From assembly GCA_025464975.1 (NCBI GenBank), contig JAODMT010000004.1, positions 310,001-374,000 on the forward strand: DNA of 64,000 nucleotides, written 5' to 3'. The notes below the pieces were generated by a model. It was given only the letters and a program-made list of their open reading frames with translations, was not told the origin of the DNA and did not search any database. The DNA comes from Microbacteriaceae bacterium. Lineage in GTDB: Bacteria > Actinomycetota > Actinomycetes > Actinomycetales > Microbacteriaceae. How positions within the stretch are numbered: position 1 is the stretch's first letter; each line of letters starts with the position of its first letter. Below, piece after piece: positions 1 through 10,727 of this stretch. The position numbers and the translations under genes were made by a program.

Positions 1-226
1 CTTTCCCCCAAGTGGTAGCGACGAATTCCTGCACGGATCCGTTGTGACAGCGGCCTCGAGCTACTGTCACGAGCGGGAGGTTCGGCAGACCCACAGCGGC
101 ACCGAGCCTCCCGCTTCACTTGCGCAATCCCGTTTCGAGCGGCGACGGCACGCGCTTCGCTAGACCGTTCAAATCCGAGGGGCAACCCCTAGTACGGCAT
201 CCGGCGTGCTCCTAAGGTCTGCCGTC

Positions 227-562
227 ATGAAGCACATATCGTTTGCGAACAAATCAATGCTCGTGGGGGATGAACTGGCGTACGTTCTGCTGGAATATTG
301 GGCGTTGCTCGTGGAGTGCGGCGAGGCAGACCTGGTCGAGGTTCGGGTGCTCGATTCGGACGGGACCGTTTCTTCGGAGACCGTCACGCTTGAGGCGGCT
401 GTTCCGATGCGGATCCGGTCGGCATCGTTGCCGTTCGGCGAGCCGGACAACGCGGATGCTCTCGCGTACCTGCGCAGACGAATCTGGTCGATGACAAGTC
501 CGCCGTGGGCACTCCCGCAGCCGACATCGTTGAGTCACTATTACGAAGCGTTCAATCTCTAG
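227..562 (+). CDS. hypothetical protein (~111 aa)
   Basis: ORF track 206..562; internal ATG at 227 (MKHISFANKSM...). No recognised domain. Confidence 0.6.
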   Translation: MKHISFANKSMLVGDELAYVLLEYWALLVECGEADLVEVRVLDSDGTVSSETVTLEAAVPMRIRSASLPFGEPDNADALAYLRRRIWSMTSPPWALPQPTSLSHYYEAFNL

Positions 563-626
563 CTCGTGCCCTGCACTCCATCAATAGAACGGCGCTCGAT
601 GTCGAGTGGAATCGGGCGTCGCCGGG

Positions 627-824
627 TTAAGTGGCGTGAGCCCGCGACTCCTCGATCGTGGAGTCGGCGCCGGGGAAGATCAGCGTCTCGTGTCCGTCGT
701 CAAATCGGACGGCGTACGGTGGCGCACCGCCCGCACCGCGCACCTCCAGGATCTCGCCGTGCCGATCCACGGCACCGACGGTCCTGCCGTGGATGATGAT
801 CCGGTCGCCTTGCTTTGCAGTCAT
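627..824 (-). CDS. DUF1918-type small protein
   Basis: 65-aa product MTAKQGDRIIIHGRTVGAVDRHGEILEVRGAGGAPPYAVRFDDGHETLIFPG resembles the DUF1918 family common in actinobacteria. Confidence 0.8.
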   Translation of the reverse strand: MTAKQGDRIIIHGRTVGAVDRHGEILEVRGAGGAPPYAVRFDDGHETLIFPGADSTIEESRAHAT

Positions 825-956
825 GGAAGTTCACCTCCCGTTCAAGGGTACGACTGCGCGGGCCGGAGGGACAGAGTTCGCTCTCGCGTTCTCGGAAAGC
901 TCGGCTTTTTCGAATCCGGTGGCAATTTTCCGGACTAGCGTGTCAAGTCACGCAAG

Positions 957-1030
957 TGCCCCTGGTAGGAATCGAACCTACGACAAGCGGATTAGAAGGC
1001 CGCTGCTCTATCCACTGAGCTACAGAGGCA
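957..1030 (-). tRNA. tRNA-Arg (anticodon TCT)
   Basis: Reverse strand reads TGCCTCTGTAGCTCAGTGGATAGAGCAGCGGCCTTCTAATCCGCTTGTCGTAGGTTCGAATCCTACCAGGGGCA; cloverleaf with 7-bp acceptor stem and GGTTCGAATCC T-arm. Confidence 0.95.
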
Positions 1031-1145
1031 AGACCATCAGTCTACTGAGGCCAACCGATGGGCTGCCGCGCGTGGACACGCGCCAGGTCGTGCGCCGACC
1101 AACCCGAGCGGGGGCCTGTTCGGGTGGCCCAACGCGGACCAGCTC

Positions 1146-2270
1146 CTAGTCGCGCCAGCCCTCGTGTTCGTGCTGGTTCTGGTGCTGGTGATTGTCGTCG
1201 TGGTGCTTCTGCTGCGTGTCGTCGTTATCGTCGTTCGAATCCGAGTGGTGACCCTCGCCATGCTGGTGATCGCCGTCCAGCTCGCCCGACTGTTCGCCGT
1301 GCTCTGTGGCAGCTGACGCCTCGACCTCGACGGCCTTGGACTCGGGCTTCGAGAAGGTGGGTGGAGAAGGGATGTCCCGTGGCGAGTCATCTTTCGGCTC
1401 ATCCAAGGCCGTGAGGGATGCCGTTTGGGCGGGCGCGGAACTGATGGTGGGCTCGACCGGCGACGAGGCGACGGGCCGGGATCCGCCCCACTGGCTCGAA
1501 GTTGGTTCGTGAGCCATGGCCGCGGCTTCGGACCCGCGGGTCGGCGCGAGCACGGGCGCGGAGGCGACCGGAGAGGTAGCGGAGGCGGGCGAGGTGACGG
1601 CGGTGGCGGCCGGTGCTGCCACGGCGGTCGCGGTCGGCGTCGCGGGGCGAACGATGGGGGCTGCCGGTGGCCGGGAGAGGGTGGGCGCGGCGACGGTCTT
1701 GATCGGCCCCGTTGTGGTCACCTGCTGGGCGGCCCAGGCCTGCTGTTGCTGCACGAGCTCCTGTTCGCTCAACGACGAATCGTACGCCCAGGAGTCGAGG
1801 TCGTTCTTGAACAGTTTCTTGGCTCGAGTCGGCCGGGCCTGCCAGGCGATCAATCGATCGCGGAAGACGAGAAGCGACTGCTCGGCCTGGAAGCTGAAGG
1901 AGACCGCGTTGCGTTTCATGCTCGCGATTTCGTGGGCGGCCCAGTCCGCGGCGAGCGAGGTGCCGGCGACCGGAAGGAGGCGAAGTCGAATCTCTGAATC
2001 ACCGATGAGGTGATCGATGTGCTGTTGCTCCGGCGCGGGAAGGGTGTTCCACACGGCGGCCTTGCGGGCGGCGCTGATGAGAGCGGTGACGGCGGATGCC
2101 CGCACCTCCCGTTCGCTGAGTTCGATGACCTTGCGCGCGGAAGCACGGCCGATCAGGGCGGCGACGACACCGGCCACGACGATCGCAATAAATGGGATGA
2201 GGACGGTCGAAACGATCCGCCCACCGTCGTTCGAATTCAGCCAGCCAAGAAAGTCGCTCCACCATTGCAT
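1146..2270 (-). CDS. membrane-anchored protein with proline/alanine-rich linker and His/Asp/Asn-rich C-terminal tail
   Basis: N-terminal TM segment (IVSTVLIPFIAIVVAGVVAALIG), low-complexity linker, tail GDHQHGEGHHSDSNDDNDDTQQKHHDDNHQHQNQHEHEGWRD. Confidence 0.7.
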   Translation of the reverse strand: MQWWSDFLGWLNSNDGGRIVSTVLIPFIAIVVAGVVAALIGRASARKVIELSEREVRASAVTALISAARKAAVWNTLPAPEQQHIDHLIGDSEIRLRLLPVAGTSLAADWAAHEIASMKRNAVSFSFQAEQSLLVFRDRLIAWQARPTRAKKLFKNDLDSWAYDSSLSEQELVQQQQAWAAQQVTTTGPIKTVAAPTLSRPPAAPIVRPATPTATAVAAPAATAVTSPASATSPVASAPVLAPTRGSEAAAMAHEPTSSQWGGSRPVASSPVEPTISSAPAQTASLTALDEPKDDSPRDIPSPPTFSKPESKAVEVEASAATEHGEQSGELDGDHQHGEGHHSDSNDDNDDTQQKHHDDNHQHQNQHEHEGWRD

Positions 2271-2330
2271 GCCCGAACCGTAACCCGTTTAGGGCTCACT
2301 TCGGGGTACTGCCCGTGGCGAGTCCGCAAC

Positions 2331-2603
2331 TCAGAATCCGAAGCAGTCGATGGCGTCGTCCATGCTCCAAAATTCGCCCACTTCGATGAAGCGATTCTGC
2401 CGAACGATGAAGCGCTTGGCCCGGTAGCGCAGGCCGGCGCGAACCCGAAACTGTTCCAGGTACCCCAGCACCTCGCCCGTTGGTCGGGTGACTCGCCACA
2501 GTTCGTCGTTCAGCTGCACGAGAGTAAGCCCGGGGTGGTGCTGCGCCGGTCGAAGCTGGCCAGGCGCTGCGGGGGAGGTGTCTGTGAAAGTGAGAGTCGT
2601 CAT
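2331..2603 (-). CDS. hypothetical protein (90 aa)
   Basis: ORF MTTLTFTDTSPAAPGQLRPAQHHPGLTLVQLNDELWRVTRPTGEVLGYLEQF...; plausible small CDS. Confidence 0.6.
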   Translation of the reverse strand: MTTLTFTDTSPAAPGQLRPAQHHPGLTLVQLNDELWRVTRPTGEVLGYLEQFRVRAGLRYRAKRFIVRQNRFIEVGEFWSMDDAIDCFGF

Positions 2604-2755
2604 GCGTGGTCCTCAAGAGGTAAGCCGGCCCGGTGATTTCTGTCTTGACGGTCACGCTAGGTTGAGCCACCGACATGGGAACTGTCGCGAAAACCAGGGT
2701 AGGCACGTGCTGCGCGTTGCCACGCCCGAGATCGGATGTGGCAACGCCGCACGGT

Positions 2756-3763
<1,008 letters not shown>

Positions 3764-3876
3764 TGTTCAAGCCTAGAGCCAGCCATTACCGCGGAATTGC
3801 GCGCGGCCCAGCGGTGTTACATGCAGAGATGGACGCGCTATCTCCCCGTCCCACCAGCAGAAAGTAGGCTCTCAGC

Positions 3877-4404
3877 ATGCAAACGTTCGTTCTCGCCGGT
3901 GGTTGTTTCTGGTGCCTCGACGCCGTGTACCGCACCCTTCGGGGCGTCACCGACGTCGTCTCGGGCTACACCGGCGGCGTCACCGAGAGTCCTAGCTACG
4001 AAGCGGTGTGCACCGGGTCGACCGGGCACGCCGAAGCTGTCGCTGTGACTTTTGACCCGGGGATCATTCCCGCAGATGTGATTCTCGACGTGTTCTTCTC
4101 GCTGCACGACCCGCGCCAGCTCAATCGCCAGGGTAACGACGTTGGGACCCAATATCGTTCGGCGATGTTCTACGCCGACGATGAGCAGAAGGCGCTCTTT
4201 GAGACCGCCCGCGACCGGGCCGGGGAGTATTGGGATGGCGGGCTCGTGACCGAGATCGCCCCGCTTGGCGATTGGTACCCGGCAGAGGCCTATCATCAGG
4301 ATTTCTTCGCGAAGAACCCGGGCCAGGGCTACTGCATGGCCGTCGCCGTACCGAAGGTGAACAAGATTCGCAAGTCGTTCGCAGAGTACGTGCTGGCGTC
4401 CTAG
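3877..4404 (+). CDS. msrA: peptide methionine sulfoxide reductase MsrA
   Basis: GGCFWCLDAVYRTLRGV active-site motif; YEAVCTGSTGHAEAV; YHQDF. Confidence 0.95.
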   Translation: MQTFVLAGGCFWCLDAVYRTLRGVTDVVSGYTGGVTESPSYEAVCTGSTGHAEAVAVTFDPGIIPADVILDVFFSLHDPRQLNRQGNDVGTQYRSAMFYADDEQKALFETARDRAGEYWDGGLVTEIAPLGDWYPAEAYHQDFFAKNPGQGYCMAVAVPKVNKIRKSFAEYVLAS

Positions 4405-4505
4405 CCAGACCGGTTCAGCGCCGACGAATCTACAAGCGCCGGGCCGGCCGATGTCTTAAGCTTGAGTGCCGGAAATTTCCGGCGCGTCAGAGAAGGAGCT
4501 CAACG

Positions 4506-4727
4506 ATGAGCAACGCAACTGAACCACGACTTACCGGTCACGTCTGGGTCGCGGTGGGTCCGGCCGGAGCCCTCGGCTCCATCCACAGCGTCGAGGGTGG
4601 GTACACCTTCAAACTCTTAACCGACGAGGGGTATCGCGGCGTGTATCCGACCCTGGATGTCGCGCAGAGTGCGCTTTACGCGAGCCTGCTTCCCGGCTCG
4701 GAGTGGCCCGAATTTCGAGAGCACTAA
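4506..4727 (+). CDS. small hypothetical protein (73 aa)
   Basis: Internal ATG in ORF 4230..4727 preceded by agaaggagct RBS; MSNATEPRLTGHVWVAVGPAGALGS... Confidence 0.65.
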   Translation: MSNATEPRLTGHVWVAVGPAGALGSIHSVEGGYTFKLLTDEGYRGVYPTLDVAQSALYASLLPGSEWPEFREH

Positions 4728-4803
4728 ATGGCTCTTGGCGTGTCGGGCACATTCCGCCTACAGTGATTATTCGAACACAGTTTCGAATGTCGGAGGTGAA
4801 GGA

Positions 4804-5064
4804 ATGACTCTCGTTGGCGCAACCGTGACCGTCTGGACCGGGGCGGAAGGAATACCGGAACACTTCAGGTGGGCGGACAGCAACTACACCGTGACCGATA
4901 CGCCGACGCCGCTCGACGTGGACTATGCCGCGATAACGCACCCTGGTGCCATGCCGCTTGGGTGGCGGTTCCAGGGCACATCGGACGAAGGTGACACCCG
5001 CATGTTCGACGTGCTCTACGACTCGGCGCGCAGGGAGTGGCAACTCCTCCACACCTACCGCTGA
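4804..5064 (+). CDS. hypothetical protein (86 aa)
   Basis: ATG at 4804 after ggaggtgaagga RBS; MTLVGATVTVWTGAEGIPEHFRWADSNYTV...EWQLLHTYR. Its 3' end lies inside the upstream copy of the 104-bp repeat. Confidence 0.65.
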   Translation: MTLVGATVTVWTGAEGIPEHFRWADSNYTVTDTPTPLDVDYAAITHPGAMPLGWRFQGTSDEGDTRMFDVLYDSARREWQLLHTYR

Positions 5065-5139
5065 TTGCACGTACAGCCCTTGTGGGGGCGCGGACGACCG
5101 CGGGACGAACGGCGGACGCACACTGTTCCGCAAGACCGA
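5037..5139 (+). repeat. direct repeat copy A (~103 bp), ~93% identical to 5738..5841
   Basis: gtggcaactcctccacacctaccgctgattg...gggacgaacggcggacgcacactgttccgcaagaccga read directly against the second copy; six substitutions and one 1-nt indel. Confidence 0.95.
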
Positions 5140-5240
5140 GGCTATTCGTGCAGCCGCAGGCTGCGCCCATTTCAGCACGACGGGTAGTGCCGTCTGTGCC
5201 GCGTCGAGATGCGAGCAAGGGCAACTGCGAGACTGGGTTC

Positions 5241-5714
5241 ATGCCAAACTTCGCTGCGCTTGCCTCAGTAGTCGCCTTGATCATTTCAGTTGCGTCTTTT
5301 GGATTCTCGCTATTGACCCACTACGAACAGCGGCAAAGGGACCGGCGGGACATGTTCGTCAAGATGCACGAGGCCCTCATAGCGCCAGATCTGCAGCGAG
5401 GGCGCCGGCTTCTGAACTCTGAGACACGTACTCCATCCGATTTTCGGAATATGCAAACTCATTCGCCAGACGACTATCAGGCGATCAATCGCTGCCTGGC
5501 CATGTTCGACATCTTTGCCATGTACGTGGACCAAAAGTTCGTCGACGAAAAGCTAGTCCTCAAGGAGTGGGGGCACACGTTCGCCTACACGTGGCAGCAT
5601 GCCGAACCATGCATCGAGGCACGCAACGAACGAGAGCACTACCGGTCTTGGGCAAACCTTCGAGAGTTCGGTCCTCGTACGGTCGAGTGGGCGGACGCGA
5701 ACCCTCGCACCTGA
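5241..5714 (+). CDS. hypothetical membrane-anchored protein (DUF4760-like appearance)
   Basis: MPNFAALASVVALIISVASFGFSLLTHYEQRQRDRRDMFVKMHEAL...: one N-terminal TM helix then soluble helical domain; composition looks less GC-rich than neighbours. Confidence 0.7.
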   Translation: MPNFAALASVVALIISVASFGFSLLTHYEQRQRDRRDMFVKMHEALIAPDLQRGRRLLNSETRTPSDFRNMQTHSPDDYQAINRCLAMFDIFAMYVDQKFVDEKLVLKEWGHTFAYTWQHAEPCIEARNEREHYRSWANLREFGPRTVEWADANPRT

Positions 5715-5737
5715 GCTGACGGCAATCTCCGTCCGCT

Positions 5738-5841
5738 GTGGCAACTCCTCCACACCTACCGCTGATTGCCCGTACCGCCCTTGTTGGGGGCACGGATGAC
5801 CGCGGGACGAACGGAGGACGCACACTGTTCCGCATGACCGA
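5738..5841 (+). repeat. direct repeat copy B (~104 bp)
   Basis: gtggcaactcctccacacctaccgctgattg...gggacgaacggaggacgcacactgttccgcatgaccga; contains the ATG of ssb at 5834. Confidence 0.95.
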
Positions 5842-6352
5842 CACCATCACACTCACCGGCTTCGTTGCCACCGTGCCCAATCACCTCGTCACCGGCGAGG
5901 GCCTCCCGATAACCAGCTTCCGGCTCGCCTCGAGCCAGCGCCGATTCGACCGATCCCGAAACGGCTGGGTCGACGGCGGGACCAACTGGTACACGATCAC
6001 TGCGTTCCGTCAGCTTGCGATGAACGCCAACAGTTGCATCAAGAAGGGCGAACGGGTCATTGTGACCGGTCGCTTGCGCATTCGAGAGTGGACGGCGGGT
6101 GAGAAGTCCGGGACGAACATCGAGGTGGATGCCGACGCGATCGGGCATGATCTCGGCTGGGGGACTGCCGCGTTCACCCGCAGCATCTCGAACGCCAGCC
6201 TCGAGCCGGCCGCAAAGACCGACGGGGAGGCGGCGCAATTCGAACCAGCGGGTCCCGTCGGGTCGGACTGGCCGACCGCGGCCCCGGGGTCCGATGCGGT
6301 GCCCGGAGCCGCCCCGGATGCCGCGGACGCGAGCGCCGCGGTTCCGTTTTAG
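5834..6352 (+). CDS. ssb: single-stranded DNA-binding protein
   Basis: OB-fold: [84 protein letters not shown]-terminus ...SAAVPF. Confidence 0.88.
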   Translation: MTDTITLTGFVATVPNHLVTGEGLPITSFRLASSQRRFDRSRNGWVDGGTNWYTITAFRQLAMNANSCIKKGERVIVTGRLRIREWTAGEKSGTNIEVDADAIGHDLGWGTAAFTRSISNASLEPAAKTDGEAAQFEPAGPVGSDWPTAAPGSDAVPGAAPDAADASAAVPF

Positions 6353-8412
6353 CGGGTCAATCCCGCCAAACCGGAAGAACCCTCGCTCGGGAAGGCCGTC
6401 GATTCGGACCGAGTCGTTTCGTCGTCCGGCCCGTCGAGCGGAAGCACGGTGGCGAGCACCTCGTCGCTCTTAACCTGCGAGCCGACCGACACGTGCAGAA
6501 GCACCCGTCCGTCGCCGACGGCACGCAACACGTGTTCCATCTTCATCGCCTCGACGACCACGATTGCGGTTCCCGCCGTCACCACATCGCCGTCGGCGAC
6601 CGCAATCGCCACTACCGAACCTGGCATCGGTGAACGAAGCTCCGGTGCGCTCGCCGCTTCCGTCCGGCGGCGCGGGGCGTGGGCGAGCGAGTCAATCTGC
6701 CAACTGCGGCCGGCCGCGAAGAGAGCGAGGCCGTCGTCCGCCCTGGCGAACGGTGTCGCAGTCGAGCGGCCGCCGAGACATACTCGAGCCGCATCGCCGC
6801 GCACCTCGACCGAGGCGGCCATCGGAGCACCGCCGTCGACGCTGATCGTGGCGGCCGACGGTGGCCCGGCAATGGAAACGGTGAAGGCGCGCGAGGAGCC
6901 GACCACCTTTAGCCGGAACACGCTTGATGTCGCGTCTCCGAGCCGCCAGCCATCCGGCACATTCCAGCGCGACGTCCGCTCTCGCGGCCAGTCGAGAGCA
7001 AGCAGGATGAGGGCGGCGCGAGCCCCCAGCATGTCGTCGGCCTCGGCGAAGTTCAGGCCGGGAAGTCGCCGGGCAATCAGCTCGGTGTCGAGTCGGCCGG
7101 CCTCAACGTCTGGGTCGGAGAGCAGCAGGCCGAGGAACTCGAGGTTGGTAGTCACCCCGAGCACCGCCGTCTCGCGAAGAGCGCCGCGAAGCTTGGCGAG
7201 CGCACCCGCCCGGTCGGGCGCGAACGCGATGACCTTGGCGAGCATCGGGTCGTAGTCGGGGGAGACCACGAGGTCGTCGACGAGCGCGCTGTCCACGCGG
7301 ATGCCGGCGCCCTCCGGCAGCCGAAGGCCGAGTACCCGGCCGCCCGTCGGAAGGAAGCCATTTCCCGGATCTTCGGCGTAAATCCTGGCCTCGATCGCGT
7401 GACCGGTCAGACGTACGTCGCTCTGGGCGAAGCCGAGCCTTTCGCCGGCGGCGATGCGCAGCTGCCACTCGACGATGTCGATGCCGGTGACCATTTCGGT
7501 CACCGGATGCTCAACCTGGAGTCGCGTGTTCATCTCCATGAAAAAGAACTCGTCGGGCCGATCTGCCGAGACGATGAATTCGACGGTGCCCGCGCCACGG
7601 TACCCGACGCTTCGAGCGGTCTCGCACGCGGCCTCCCCGATCCGCGCTCGGGTCTGCTCGTCGAGAAGAACCGATGGCGCCTCTTCGATGACCTTCTGGT
7701 GCCGCCGCTGTAGCGAGCACTCCCGCTCGCCGAGATGCACCGTGGTTCCGTACGAATCGGCGAGAATCTGCACCTCGATGTGGCGCGGAGTCGACACGAA
7801 CCGTTCGATGAAGATCGTCTCGTCGCCAAACGCAGCCAGGGCCTCCCGTCGCGCGGAGGCAATGGCCTCGGGAAGGGAGTCGCTCGACTCGACGAGATGC
7901 ATTCCCTTTCCGCCACCGCCGGCCGACGGCTTGATGAGCACCGGATAGCCAACGTCGGCCGCCCCGGCAATGAGGTCGCTGTCGGACAGCGCCCGGTCCG
8001 CGATGCCGGGAACGGTCGGGACTCCGCGCGAGGACACCTGCTGCTTGGCTCGAATCTTGTCGCCCATCACTCGCAGCGCATCGATGCCCGGCCCAATGAA
8101 GACGATTCCGGCCTCGGCGCAGGCCTCCGCGAATTCGGCATTTTCGGCGAGGAATCCGTAGCCGGGATGGATGGCCGTCGCCCCGGTGTCGAGGGCGGCC
8201 GAGACGATCCGCGGAATGTTGAGGTAGCTGTCGGCTGCGCTGGCCGTGCCGATCCGCACGGCGGCGTCCGCGAGGCGGGCGTGTCTGGCGTCGGCGTCCG
8301 CGTCGCTGTAGACGGCGACCGCCCTGATCCCGAGGGAGTGCAGCGTGGCGATGATTCGGCATGCGATTTCGCCACGATTGGCGACGAGGACAGTATCGAA
8401 CATCGCGGTCAC
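6349..8412 (-). CDS. acetyl/propionyl/methylcrotonyl-CoA carboxylase alpha subunit (biotin carboxylase + biotin carrier)
   Basis: [53 protein letters not shown]-terminal biotinylation motif [12 protein letters not shown]. Confidence 0.95.
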   Translation of the reverse strand: MTAMFDTVLVANRGEIACRIIATLHSLGIRAVAVYSDADADARHARLADAAVRIGTASAADSYLNIPRIVSAALDTGATAIHPGYGFLAENAEFAEACAEAGIVFIGPGIDALRVMGDKIRAKQQVSSRGVPTVPGIADRALSDSDLIAGAADVGYPVLIKPSAGGGGKGMHLVESSDSLPEAIASARREALAAFGDETIFIERFVSTPRHIEVQILADSYGTTVHLGERECSLQRRHQKVIEEAPSVLLDEQTRARIGEAACETARSVGYRGAGTVEFIVSADRPDEFFFMEMNTRLQVEHPVTEMVTGIDIVEWQLRIAAGERLGFAQSDVRLTGHAIEARIYAEDPGNGFLPTGGRVLGLRLPEGAGIRVDSALVDDLVVSPDYDPMLAKVIAFAPDRAGALAKLRGALRETAVLGVTTNLEFLGLLLSDPDVEAGRLDTELIARRLPGLNFAEADDMLGARAALILLALDWPRERTSRWNVPDGWRLGDATSSVFRLKVVGSSRAFTVSIAGPPSAATISVDGGAPMAASVEVRGDAARVCLGGRSTATPFARADDGLALFAAGRSWQIDSLAHAPRRRTEAASAPELRSPMPGSVVAIAVADGDVVTAGTAIVVVEAMKMEHVLRAVGDGRVLLHVSVGSQVKSDEVLATVLPLDGPDDETTRSESTAFPSEGSSGLAGLTR

Positions 8413-10016
8413 ATCCGGAAGACGCCATAGGCGACGTCATCCATCGGTGCTCTCGCACACACATCGAGGGCGAGCCCGACGACGGTTCGCGTGTCGGCGG
8501 GATCGATGATCCCGTCGTCCCAGAGCCGCGCGGTCGAGTAATACGGATTGCCCTGCCGCTCGTACTGTTCGGCAATCGGGGCGCGGAATGCCTCCTCGTC
8601 CTCCGCCGACCAGGTGCCACCGGCGGATTCGATCTGCTCCCGGCGGATGGTGGCGAGCACCGAGGCGGCCTGCGGGCCGCCCATCACGGAGATGCGGCTC
8701 GCCGGCCACATCCACAGAAAGCGTGGCGAATAGGCGCGACCGCTCATCGAGTAGTTGCCGGCGCCGAACGATCCGCCGATCACGACCGTGAGCTTTGGCA
8801 CGCGGGCGCACGCGACGGCGTTGACCATCTTCGCCCCGTGCTTGGCGATGCCGCCCGCCTCATATTCGCGGCCGACCATGAAGCCGGTGATGTTCTGAAG
8901 GAAGAGCAGCGGGGTCTTGCGCTGGTCGCACAGCTCGATGAAGTGGGCGCCCTTGAGGGCTGACTCGCTGAACAGCACTCCGTTGTTGGCAATGATGCCG
9001 ACCGGATGACCGTGGATTCGGGCGAATCCAGTGACGAGGGTCGACCCGTACTCCCTCTTGAACTCGTGGAACTCGCTGGCGTCGACCAGGCGGGCGATGA
9101 TCTCCCGCACGTCGTACGGCACCTGAAGTCCGATCGGGACGACGCCGTACAGTTCGTCGGGGTCGACCGCCGGCGGGCGGGTGGGAGCCAGCTTGTAGGG
9201 GAGCGCCGGTGCCGGCGGAAGCTGCCCGACGATGTCACGCACGATGTCGAGGGCGTGTTCGTCGTTGTCGGCGAGATGATCGGTAACCCCGGAGACCCGC
9301 GAGTGGGTGAGGCCGCCGCCGAGGTCCTCGGCGCTCACCACCTCGCCCGTCGCCGCCTTCACCAGGGGAGGGCCGCCGAGAAAGATGGTGCCCTGGTCGC
9401 GCACGATGACCGTCTCGTCGCTCATCGCAGGGACGTACGCGCCGCCCGCCGTGCTCGAGCCGAGCACCGCCGCGATTTGGGGGATGCCGCGCGAAGACAT
9501 CCTCGCTTGGTTGTAGAAGATGCGTCCGAAGTGGTCCCGGTCGGGGAACACCTCATCCTGGCGAGGGAGGAACGCTCCGCCGGAGTCCACCAGATAGATG
9601 CACGGCAAGCTGTTTTCCGCCGCAATCTCCTGCGCCCGCAAGTGCTTCTTCACGGTCATCGGGTAGTAGGTCCCGCCCTTGACCGTCGCGTCGTTGCAGA
9701 TGATCATGCAGTGGCGACCGGCAACGAGCCCGATGCCGGCGATGACGCCTGCGCCAGGAGACTCGTTGTCGTACAGGTCCAGCGCGGCGAGCGGAGCGAT
9801 CTCGAGGAACGGACTCCCGCGATCAAGCAGGTAGTCGACCCGATCCCTCGGAAGCAGCTTCCCGCGAGCGGTGTGTCGCTCGCGCGCCCGATCCGACCCG
9901 GCGTGCGAGACCCGGCGCAGCCGCTCTCGCAATTCGGCGACGAGGGCCCGCCCGGCCGCGTCGTTAGCGGCGAATTCCGCCGCGGACCGGCGCGCGGTGC
10001 TGGACAAAGTCTCCAT
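8409..10016 (-). CDS. acyl-CoA carboxylase carboxyltransferase (beta) subunit, methylcrotonyl-CoA carboxylase-like
   Basis: [79 protein letters not shown] overlap with the alpha subunit. Confidence 0.93.
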   Translation of the reverse strand: METLSSTARRSAAEFAANDAAGRALVAELRERLRRVSHAGSDRARERHTARGKLLPRDRVDYLLDRGSPFLEIAPLAALDLYDNESPGAGVIAGIGLVAGRHCMIICNDATVKGGTYYPMTVKKHLRAQEIAAENSLPCIYLVDSGGAFLPRQDEVFPDRDHFGRIFYNQARMSSRGIPQIAAVLGSSTAGGAYVPAMSDETVIVRDQGTIFLGGPPLVKAATGEVVSAEDLGGGLTHSRVSGVTDHLADNDEHALDIVRDIVGQLPPAPALPYKLAPTRPPAVDPDELYGVVPIGLQVPYDVREIIARLVDASEFHEFKREYGSTLVTGFARIHGHPVGIIANNGVLFSESALKGAHFIELCDQRKTPLLFLQNITGFMVGREYEAGGIAKHGAKMVNAVACARVPKLTVVIGGSFGAGNYSMSGRAYSPRFLWMWPASRISVMGGPQAASVLATIRREQIESAGGTWSAEDEEAFRAPIAEQYERQGNPYYSTARLWDDGIIDPADTRTVVGLALDVCARAPMDDVAYGVFRM

Positions 10017-10057
10017 CGACGATCCATTTCGGTTAATGAGCCCTAATTGAAAATAAC

Positions 10058-10073
10058 GTTAGCGGTCGTTAAC
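10058..10073. promoter_or_regulatory. candidate TetR-type operator upstream of the carboxylase operon
   Basis: GTTAGCGGTCGTTAAC inverted repeat, closely matching GTTAGCGGCGACTAAC at 32231..32246. Confidence 0.5.
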
Positions 10074-10187
10074 TGAGATGTCGAGCCGCGCGGTGTCGGC
10101 CCGCCGCTGTCTGCTCAGGTCCGCGCTCGGCCCGCACCATAGAATCGGCTTGAGCTTCGCATCGGCGGCGTCATCGGAAAGGTCGGA

Positions 10188-10670
10188 ATGAACAGGATGC
10201 GCAGTTCCTGCCTCCTGGTCGCGGCCCTGGTCGCGGCCAGCGCACTAGCCGGGTGCTCGCAGTCTCCTTCGCCAGACAAGCCGACGGTCAGCCCTGGGGC
10301 GTCCGCAGTCGCGTCGGCGCGTCCGACGCCCTCTCCAACCCCCAGTGCGGCGTTCGACGCGAACGCCTCGGCCAAGGACAACAAGCCCTTCTTCGACAGT
10401 GTCAACACCGCGCTGTTCGCAGCCAATGCCTCGGCGAACGGCCGCGACATCATCGACAACCTGGTCAAGGCCGGATTCGACAAGTCGATGATGCAAGTCA
10501 CACCGGACACCACCACGACCGGCGGCCGGGTTGACGCCATCCTGTTCTCGGTGAGGATTGGCACGTCGTGCCTGCTCGGTCAGCACGGGAGCGCTTACAG
10601 CAGCGCCGTCGAGCCCGCTCTCGCCAACGGCACGTGCCTCGTCGGAAAGACTCGTCCGATCGACTGGTAG
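10188..10670 (+). CDS. lipoprotein of unknown function
   Basis: Signal peptide plus lipobox MNRMRSSCLLVAALVAASALAGCSQ. Confidence 0.75.
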   Translation: MNRMRSSCLLVAALVAASALAGCSQSPSPDKPTVSPGASAVASARPTPSPTPSAAFDANASAKDNKPFFDSVNTALFAANASANGRDIIDNLVKAGFDKSMMQVTPDTTTTGGRVDAILFSVRIGTSCLLGQHGSAYSSAVEPALANGTCLVGKTRPIDW

Positions 10671-10727
10671 CCCCGTCCACCGGACGAGCGGTCCGGCTGT
10701 TCCGTCGGCCAGCCTAAACTTGGGTAC

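Noticed and set aside
957-1030. tRNA-Arg as an integration site for a genomic island
   Set aside because: No integrase and no visible tRNA-end duplication nearby.
5037-5841. Composite transposon or IS insertion
   Set aside because: No transposase, no inverted termini; the duplicated sequence is local gene/leader sequence far longer than a normal target duplication.
9006-10046. 346-aa plus-strand ORF opposite the carboxylase beta gene
   Set aside because: Antisense GC artefact with Arg/Asp/Val-rich translation.
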